The notes under the pieces are model-generated. The model was given only the letters and a program-made list of their open reading frames with translations, had not been told where the DNA came from and did no database searches. Below are positions 48,489 to 50,117 of a DNA stretch of 50,117 nucleotides, piece by piece (positions within the stretch are counted from its first letter, which is position 1; the number at the start of each line of letters is the position of its first letter). The DNA is from an uncultured Adlercreutzia sp. (GTDB lineage Bacteria > Actinomycetota > Coriobacteriia > Coriobacteriales > Eggerthellaceae). The translations under genes and the position numbers were made by a program. The stretch is taken from NCBI RefSeq assembly GCF_958431955.1, contig NZ_CAUASN010000020.1, positions 1 through 50,117 on the forward strand, in the 5' to 3' direction.

Positions 48489-49372
48489 ATTGGAACGACT
48501 ACCGCATTGCCATCGACGAGCTACCTGTTTCCGATGATTTCGAGCAGCGAACCTGTGCGGCTATGCGAAAGGCGTGCGGGTCCCAAGGCATCGCCGGGCC
48601 AGCGGAACGAAGGTCTCGCCGTCTGCCCCGCTTGAGTGCGATGGGTGCTTTCGGCAAGGTGGCCGCTGTGGCTGCCGTGTGCCTGGCGCTTTCGGGGACG
48701 GCCTACGCAATCGTCTCCTTCGAGGATTTGGCCGGCATTGCCGATAGCGCCGATCAGGGGCGGGTGGCCGAGCTGTTTCAGCGGGGGGAGGGCGTGCGCA
48801 TCGAAGAGACCCAGCACGTCGGCGATTTCGACATCACCTTGCTCGGCCTAACATCGGGAGAAGCTCTCATGCCGTTAACGGAGGGAGCAGACAGCGCACG
48901 AACCTATGCCGTGCTGAGCTTGGCCCGCTCCGACGGCTCGTCGATAGACGACGACTACCTCCGGCAGTCGGCTGAACGCTTCTGCGAAAACAGCGAGGTG
49001 GCGGAAGACGGAAGCATGCTAATAGACGCGGCGTCTTTTCCCAAAGACGAGAGCTTTTTCTCCGCTGACCAGTTCGTTTTCGAGCTGCTCGACTTCACGC
49101 CTCTGGCCGTAAGCAGCGATGGGGCCATAGCGGGTAGGGGCGAGACGGGTGTCGTGGATTACGCGGAAAATGGCGTCGTTTACTTCGTCGTCGATATGCC
49201 CGAATACCAGGACGGCACCCCTGTTGGCTACCTCGCCGTATGGCCTGAAGCCGTTATCGGGAGCGATCTGCCCGGCAATCGGCTGAGCGACCGTCTTGTG
49301 CTGGATGCGCAGGGCGCCCCCGCTTTCGCCGAGGGCAACGCCGGGGTTCTCTTCAAGCTGCCGCAGGCTTAG
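48485..49372 (+). CDS. One-pass membrane protein, probable anti-sigma/sensor partner
   Basis: This 295-residue protein has a cytoplasmic region (1-55) with a basic patch, one transmembrane segment (about 57-77), and an extracellular domain of about 215 residues with SFEDLAGIADSADQGRV then beta-rich sequence. It resembles DUF4179-type proteins that accompany ECF sigma factors: the motif DELPVSDDFEQRTCAAM near the N-terminus is like the VPD(D/E) helix of the 35794 protein (VPDDLAARIIGHA). The overlap with the sigma gene suggests regulation. No other gene follows in the operon before rplM. Confidence 0.68.
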   Translation: MNWNDYRIAIDELPVSDDFEQRTCAAMRKACGSQGIAGPAERRSRRLPRLSAMGAFGKVAAVAAVCLALSGTAYAIVSFEDLAGIADSADQGRVAELFQRGEGVRIEETQHVGDFDITLLGLTSGEALMPLTEGADSARTYAVLSLARSDGSSIDDDYLRQSAERFCENSEVAEDGSMLIDAASFPKDESFFSADQFVFELLDFTPLAVSSDGAIAGRGETGVVDYAENGVVYFVVDMPEYQDGTPVGYLAVWPEAVIGSDLPGNRLSDRLVLDAQGAPAFAEGNAGVLFKLPQA

Positions 49373-49474
49373 GCGATAGGCCGGACCAGATGCGAGTGGC
49401 CCGCATCTACGAGTGGGCTTATGCCTCTTATCGGGAAAGTTTTGACGATTGTGGGTATTCGCCGACTTCCTCCG

Positions 49475-49503
49475 TTGACATATACGCGCGGGCGGGTGAG
49501 AAT
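49475..49503 (+). promoter_or_regulatory. Promoter for rplM (TTGACA-N17-GAGAAT)
   Basis: A perfect TTGACA -35 (49475-49480) is separated by exactly 17 nt from GAGAAT (49498-49503). It sits about 250 nt upstream of rplM; the transcript would have a long leader (see next entry). Confidence 0.65.
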
Positions 49504-49509
49504 GCAAAA

Positions 49510-49740
49510 GTTCGCTTTCAAAAGCCCCGTAAACGCACGAGCTTGAGGAAACGCACCCGCCGAGGGTTGTCCAGGCCCGAAGCACCGCGTGCTGGCGTAG
49601 GAAACCGGCATCCAAGGGCTGTGCACTTTTGAAAACAAACACCTCTGGAAGACGGTTCCGCGCTTCCAGGCGAGGCGGCCCCGCGCCGCAGCGCTCGGGA
49701 GGAGCGGAGGCTTCACCCGTCGGACAGAACCTGCAAGTTA
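49510..49740 (+). promoter_or_regulatory. Long mRNA leader of the rplM operon
   Basis: There are 230 nt between the promoter and the L13 start with no open frame of note. A hairpin (ctggaag / cttccag) lies at 49645-49669. A leader of this length is often a ribosomal-protein autoregulatory site, but I cannot assign it to a known motif. Confidence 0.35.
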
Positions 49741-49752
49741 ATGGAGGAAACA

Positions 49753-50117
<365 letters not shown>

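Overview
This 50.1 kb window comes from a high-GC Gram-positive chromosome. Very GC-rich coding sequence, purine-rich ribosome binding sites, many GTG starts, the diaminopimelate pathway gene lysA and the overall gene set point to the actinobacterial class Coriobacteriia, probably a gut Eggerthellaceae member. That placement is inference from gene content; no 16S gene is present. I saw no phage, transposase, integrase or CRISPR array.

Layout. 1-9 kb: envelope and signalling genes (partial glycosyltransferase, TauE/SafE exporter, LytS-type histidine kinase, an Ala/Pro-rich membrane protein, an endonuclease IV-like protein lacking several metal ligands, and a membrane Ser/Thr kinase-like protein with a 200-residue insert in its N-lobe). 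9-19 kb: housekeeping (serS, a stand-alone cyanophycin-synthetase-type N-domain, a PLP aminotransferase, an atypical D-Ala-D-Ala ligase, YtxH-like and PRC-barrel proteins, a VTT membrane protein, an archaeal-type class I aldolase, a GNAT enzyme, tRNA-Leu(CAA)). 19-29.6 kb: a sodium-coupled symporter, a DUF2974-type hydrolase, a nitroreductase, lysA, a MoaE-like gene, a DUF234 ATPase inserted between two copies of the MoaE 3' end, homoserine dehydrogenase and a HAD hydrolase.

29.6-39.4 kb is the accessory heart of the window. An ECF sigma factor, a one-pass membrane protein and a Tat-type secreted protein form one operon. Divergent to it lie four exported proteins. All five exported proteins share a C-terminal domain with an N..GQTYG / PDL / GY / VY..DG signature, and two of the lipoproteins are a very recent duplication. 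A second ECF/membrane-protein pair, a spermidine-synthase-like methyltransferase, a 28-residue membrane peptide and a second AAA ATPase follow. 39.6-50.1 kb: a CmpB-type membrane protein, metY-metA for methionine, a DMT-transporter/GNAT fusion, dtd, a ZIP transporter, a third ECF/membrane-protein pair next to a dtd 3' remnant, and the start of rplM.

How the genes fit together: hom, metA and metY supply homoserine, O-acetylhomoserine and homocysteine, and lysA takes the sibling aspartate branch. Three ECF sigma genes, each overlapping a one-pass membrane protein gene, suggest several envelope-sensing circuits. The five-protein exported family beside the first circuit is the best candidate for an undescribed system. 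All calls rest on reading the sequence and on knowledge of families; no database search was run.
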